Part shown: one piece after another, positions 8,283 through 13,098 of the stretch
Layout of the letters: the number at the start of each line of letters is the position of its first letter
Position numbering within the stretch: position 1 is the first letter of the stretch
Assembly: GCF_000003605.2 (NCBI RefSeq)
Contig: NW_003142855.1
Span: forward strand, 1-13,098
From: Saccoglossus kowalevskii
Taxonomy: Eukaryota; Hemichordata; Enteropneusta; Harrimaniidae
Direction of reading: 5' to 3'
Length of the DNA stretch: 13,098 nucleotides
The notes under the pieces: generated by a model
What the model saw: the letters and a program-made list of their open reading frames with translations, nothing else
Databases searched by the model: none
Told to the model about the DNA's origin: nothing
Program-made: the position numbers and the translations under genes

Positions 8283-8349
8283 GCGAACGCGGCTGTGACA
8301 GGTGAACGAGGCTGTGACAAGCGAACGAGGCTGTGGCAGGTGAATGTGG
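8283..8349. repeat. 19-bp GC-rich minirepeat, 3.5 units
   Basis: Units GCGAACGCGGCTGTGACAG, GTGAACGAGGCTGTGACAA and GCGAACGAGGCTGTGGCAG start at 8283, 8302 and 8321, followed by a partial GTGAATGTGG at 8340. It stands out as GC-rich in AT-rich surroundings. Open frame 8220-8417 (- strand) is largely its translation. Confidence 0.9.
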
Positions 8350-9058
8350 ATATCTAAACCGTTGTATGCGTTTTGGGGTAAGGTGGCTTGAGATGTCTCT
8401 GGGACGATTTCAGACAATTTAAAAAAGAAATTGGCAATAAATTTTATCTCATTTTGAGTATAAGAATTTCAGACATTAAAACAGAATAATGGAAAGTAAC
8501 ATGCCAATAGAACTAACATTACGTACGTATTTAGGTCTTATGGTCTCCTTGAGTCAAAAAAGTCTATTTCGTATACCATCAAAATATTGTAATGTCATCT
8601 TTTCCTGAAGTGGTATAAATCAAATGTGGAAATTAAAAACTTCCTAAAAACTTTCTGAAAAATTGAAATCAATGATATGCTTGGGTATTTAGCACATATG
8701 CAGACTTTTAATAGAGACATAGTTTTTTTCCATCAAAAATATGAAATTAAGGATTTGTTTGAGAATGTGTTCCGGGTATAATAGGATTGTGGTTAAAAAC
8801 AATAAAAATGTTACAAAGATGATATCAATGGCATCGATGTCATCAGGTTTCATACAGAAACCACCTTGTTTATGACTCGTATATATGGAGTCCATATTTC
8901 GTTCTCTTACTGATTTCATTGTGAAGGTTTTGTCAAAGAAAAAAATATATTAACCAAATGATGTACTTTTTACCCCAAACACTTTAAATTATGTACGCCT
9001 TTTAAGAACTTCCGTCAAAACAGAGTTATTGAACCTATGCCAATTACCGATGATTTAT
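8350..9058. other. AT-rich stretch without a recognised gene
   Basis: Mostly AT-rich sequence. A 76-codon - strand open frame (8689-8919), including SIYTSHKQGGFCMKPDDID then a hydrophobic tail, has no family I can name and lacks convincing splice borders. I see nothing else supportable. Confidence 0.5.
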
Positions 9059-9160
9059 CATAATTAATTTAGTTCTTATTGTATTCTTGCTTAATTTCTC
9101 TTTATGTAAAGGCTAGTACCTTGTAATGAAATAAAATGAATTAATGAATGAATGAATGAG
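9059..9160 (+). mobile_element. Possible 3' tail of a LINE, ending in (AATG)n
   Basis: The stretch ends CTTTATGTAAAGGCTAGTACC, TTGTAATGAAATAAAATG and then a run of AATG/ATGA units at 9142-9160. A T-rich 3' UTR, an AATAAA (9130-9135) and a short tetranucleotide tail together resemble the 3' ends of Jockey/CR1-group LINEs, which often end in microsatellites instead of poly(A). No coding part is recognised upstream, and I could not define a target duplication, so the left boundary is arbitrary. Confidence 0.35.
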
Positions 9161-9475
9161 ATAATGGTGGACCCATGGCAACGAAAGAGCAGAAGAAAGT
9201 CATGTAGGGGAGCGTAATACATGAATGTTTTGGCAATTAATTGATTGTTATACGCATGAATCTCGTGTAAAACTTGGAACAATTATTTAGAAACACGCAA
9301 TCTTGTTCATATGTTGCAGAAAATTACCTAAATGTGGTGAGTTTTAAGGAAGGCGCTTCATACCGTAATATTTGCAATATCTGCTAAATTGATTTGCTTA
9401 ATTCAACTGATGTGAGACAATCTACTTCTGTCTTTAAACGCAGCATAGTAATATACTATGTATGTACTTCGGTAA
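9161..9475. other. Short unique stretch before the satellite
   Basis: No gene, array or transposon end is visible. The last 40 bases before the satellite (TAGTAATATACTATGTATGT) look loosely like the satellite and may be a decayed edge. Confidence 0.5.
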
Positions 9476-12400
9476 ATTGTGATGTATACACCATATATAC
9501 CACAGATTATATTGCGATGTATACACCATATATACCACTGACTATATTGTAATGTATACACCATATATACCACAGACTATATTGTGATGCATACACCACA
9601 TATACCACAGATTATATTGCGATGTATACACCATATATACCACAGACTATATTGTGATGTATACACCATATATACCACAGACTATATTGTGATGTATACA
9701 CCATATATACCACTGACTATATTGCGATGTATACACCATATATAACACTGACTACATTGTGATGTATACACCACATATACCACAGACTATATTGTGATGT
9801 ATACACCACATATACCACTGACTATATTGTGATGTATACACCACATATACCACTGACTATATTGTGATGTATACACCACATATACCACAGACTATATTGT
9901 GATGTATACACCATATATACCACTGACTATATTGTGATGTATACACCACATATACCACTGACTATATTATGATGTATACACCACATATACCACAGACTAT
10001 AGTGTGATGTATACACCACATATACCACAGACTATATTGTGATGTATACACCATATATACCACTGACTATATTGTGATGTATACACCACATATACCACTG
10101 ACTATATTGTGATGTATACACCACATATACCACTGACTATATTGTGATGTATACACCACATATACCACAGACTATATTGTGATGTATACACCACATATAC
10201 CACAGACTATATTGTGATGTATACACCATATATACCACTGACTATATTGTGATATATACACCATATATACCACTGACTATATTGCGATGTATACACCATA
10301 TATACCACAGATTATATTGCGATGTATACACCATATATAACACTGACTACATTGTGATGTATACACCACATATACCACAGATTATATTGCGATGTATACA
10401 CCATATATACCACAGATTATATTGCGATGTATACACCATATATAACACTGACTACATTGTGATGTATACACCACATATACCACAGACTATATTGCGATGT
10501 ATACACCATATATACCACTGAGTATATTGTAATGTATACACCATATATAACAAGACGATATTGTTATGTATACACCATATATACCACTGAGTATATTGTT
10601 ATGTATACACCATATATACCACTGAGTATATTATCATGTATACACCATATATACCACTGACTATATTGTGATATATACACCATATATACCACTGACTATA
10701 TTGTGATATATACACCATATATACCACTGACTCTATTGTAATGTATACCACAGACTATATTGCGATGTATACACCATATATACCACTGAGTATATTGTTA
10801 TATATACACCATATATACCACTGAGTATATTATCATGTATACACCATATATACCACAGATTATATTGTGATATATACACCATATATACCACTGACTATAT
10901 TGTGATATATACACCATATATACCACTGACTCTATTGTAATGTATACCACAGACTATATTGCGATGTATACACCACATATACCACAGACTATATTGTTAT
11001 GTATACACCATATATACCACTGAATATATTGTTATGTATACACCATATATACCACTGATTATATTGTTATGTATACACCATATATACCAGACTATATTGT
11101 GATATATACACCATATATACCACAGATTATATTGTGATATATACACCATATATAACACTGACTATATTGTGATATATACACCATATATTCCACTGACTCT
11201 ATTGTAATGTATACCACAGACTATATTGTGATGTATACACCATATATACCACAGAGTATATTGCGATGTATACACCATATATACCACTGAGTATATTGTT
11301 ATGTATACACCATATATACCACTGACGATATTGTGATATATACACCATATATACCACTGACTATATTGTTATGTATACACCATATATACCACTGACTATA
11401 TTGTTATGTATACACCATATATACCAGACTATATTGTGGTGTATACACCATTTATACCACTGACTACATTGTTATGTATACACCATATATACCACTGAGT
11501 ATATTGTTATGTATACACCGTATATACCACTGACTATACTGTAATGTATACCACAGACGATATTATGATGTATACACTATATAAACCACATACTATATTG
11601 CGATGTATACACCATATATACCACTGACTATATTGTGGTGTATACACCATTTATACCACTGACTATATTGTGATATATACCACTGAGTATATTGTTATGT
11701 ATACACCATATATACCACTGAGTATATTGCGATGTATACACCATATATACCACAGACGATATTGCGATGTATACACCATATATACCACTGACTATATTGT
11801 GGTGTATACACCATTTATACCACTGACTATAATGTGATATATAAACCGTATATACCACTGACTATATTGTTATGTATACACCATATATACCACAGACTAT
11901 ATTGTGATATATACACCATATATACCACAGACAATATTGCGATGTATACATTATATATACCACAGACTATATTGTTATGTATACACAATATATACCACAG
12001 ACTATATTGTGATATATACTCCATATGTACCACTGACTATATTGTGATGCATATACCATATATACTACTGAATATATTGTGATGTATACACCATATATAC
12101 CACAGACTATATTGCGATGTATACACCATATAGAGCACAGACTATATTGTTATGTATACACCATATATACCACAGACTATATTGTGATATATACTCCATA
12201 TGTACCACTGACTATATTGTGATGCATATACCATATATACTACTGACTATATTTGATGTATACACCATATATACCATAACTATATTGCGATGTATATACC
12301 ATATAGAGCACAGACTATATTGCGATGTATACACCATATATACCACTGAGTATATTGTTATGTATACACCATATATACCACTGACTATATTGTGATGCAT

Positions 12401-13098
12401 ACACCATATATGCCACAGACTATATTGTTATGAATACACCATATATACCACACACTGTATTGTTATGTATACACCATATATACCACTGACTATATTGTGA
12501 TGTATACACCATATATACCACTGACTATATTGTGATGTATACACCATATATACCACACACTATATTGTTATGTATACACCATATATACCACTGACTATAT
12601 TGTGATGTATACATTATATATACCACAGACTATATTGTTATGTATACACTATATATACCACTGACTACACTGTGATATATACACCATATATACCACTGAC
12701 AATATTGTGATGTATACACCATATATACCACAGACTATATTGTGATATATACACCATATATACCACAGACAATATTGCGATGTATACATTATATATACCA
12801 CAGACTATATTGTTATGTATACACCATATATACCACAGACTATATTGTGATATATACTCCATATGTACCACTGACTATATTGTGATGCATATACCATATA
12901 TACTACTGACTATATTGTGATGTATACACCATATATACCACAGACTATATTGCGATGTATGCACCATATAGAGCACAGAATATATTGTGATGCATACACC
13001 ATATAAACCACATACTCTATTGCGATATATACACCATATATACCACTGATTATATTGTGGTGTATACACCATATATACCACTAACTACATTGTTATGT
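9476..13098. repeat. 35-bp AT-rich satellite, about 103 units, continuing past the window
   Basis: The unit is GATGTATACACCATATATAC followed by CACTGACTATATTGT, first complete copy at 9481. Spacing is exactly 35 over long runs. Common variants are CACAGACT for CACTGACT, CCACATATACC for CCATATATACC, and GATATATA, GTTATGTA or GCGATGTA at the unit start. CCACATATACC units dominate about 9770-10240; GTTATGTA and GATATATA units dominate to the right, so the array has zones of homogenisation. Each unit holds TGTATACA and the weak dyad GTATA...TATAC. 35 leaves remainder 2 on division by 3, so open frames repeat every 35 residues over three units; the long low-complexity frames here (for example 10249-10521, 11834-12082) are not genes. 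No satellite family is recognised. Confidence 0.97.
11880..12150. repeat. Higher-order repeat block, near-copy 838 bp downstream
   Basis: A run of diagnostic variant units is repeated in the same order at about 12718-12990: GATGTATACATTATATA at 11941 and 12779, GATATATACTCCATATGTAC at 12011 and 12849, then GATGCATATACCATATATAC and CCATATAGAGCACAG. Both diagnostic pairs are 838 bases apart, which is 24 units less 2 bases. A third partial copy of the second half starts at 12186, 175 bases (5 units) after the first. Confidence 0.88.

Noticed and set aside
8689-8919. 76-codon - strand frame with a hydrophobic segment, possible small membrane protein
   Set aside because: No recognised family, no supporting promoter or splice context, and hydrophobic residues are expected from AT-rich codons.
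10249-10521. Tyrosine/isoleucine-rich repeat protein on the + strand of the satellite, with similar frames on both strands to 13081
   Set aside because: All are translations of the 35-bp satellite, with a 35-residue period equal to three units. Both strands give similar low-complexity frames, as expected of a satellite and not a gene.

Overview
The window looks like non-coding, repeat-rich nuclear DNA from an invertebrate animal. It is AT-rich and gene-poor. It shows a spliced exon with GT/AG borders, a decayed LINE ORF1 of the kind common in aquatic invertebrates, a small TTAA-flanked inverted-repeat transposon, and three unrelated tandem arrays. There are no bacterial operons, ribosome binding sites, rRNAs or tRNAs. 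The species cannot be named from the sequence. A lophotrochozoan or similar bilaterian is a guess.

Layout. Bases 1-1522 hold no recognised gene. A broken LINE ORF1 (coiled coil, RRM-like part, C-terminal domain) lies on the + strand at 1571-2312. From 2313 to 3455 there is no confident gene. A 29-bp minisatellite runs 3456-3525 and 4021-4392. It is split by a 491-bp element (3526-4016) with 12-bp perfect inverted ends and a TTAA duplication. Right beside the array, on the - strand, lies one 125-nt exon (4410-4534). It encodes part of the extracellular ligand-binding (ANF-receptor) domain of a receptor guanylyl cyclase or natriuretic-peptide-receptor-like protein. The minisatellite and the transposon therefore sit in the intron just downstream of that exon.

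Bases 4944-5313 carry an unusual cluster of regulatory-type motifs: two perfect and one near-perfect heat-shock element, two CACGTGAC boxes, one perfect CRE palindrome and a TATA-like box. A 44-bp array of about 44 units (5401-7345) follows, each unit centred on the palindrome TGCCTAGGCA. Bases 7346-9475 are mostly featureless, apart from a short 19-bp GC-rich repeat and a possible LINE 3' tail. From 9476 the window is a 35-bp satellite of about 103 units that runs off the right edge and shows higher-order structure, including an 838-bp near-copy.

The only host gene supported is the - strand receptor, seen through a single exon. Most long open frames in the arrays are translations of the repeats and should not be read as proteins. 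No undescribed multi-gene system was found. The most informative items are the transposon insertion whose empty site can be read from the minisatellite register, the heat-shock-element cluster, and the higher-order structure of the 35-bp satellite.
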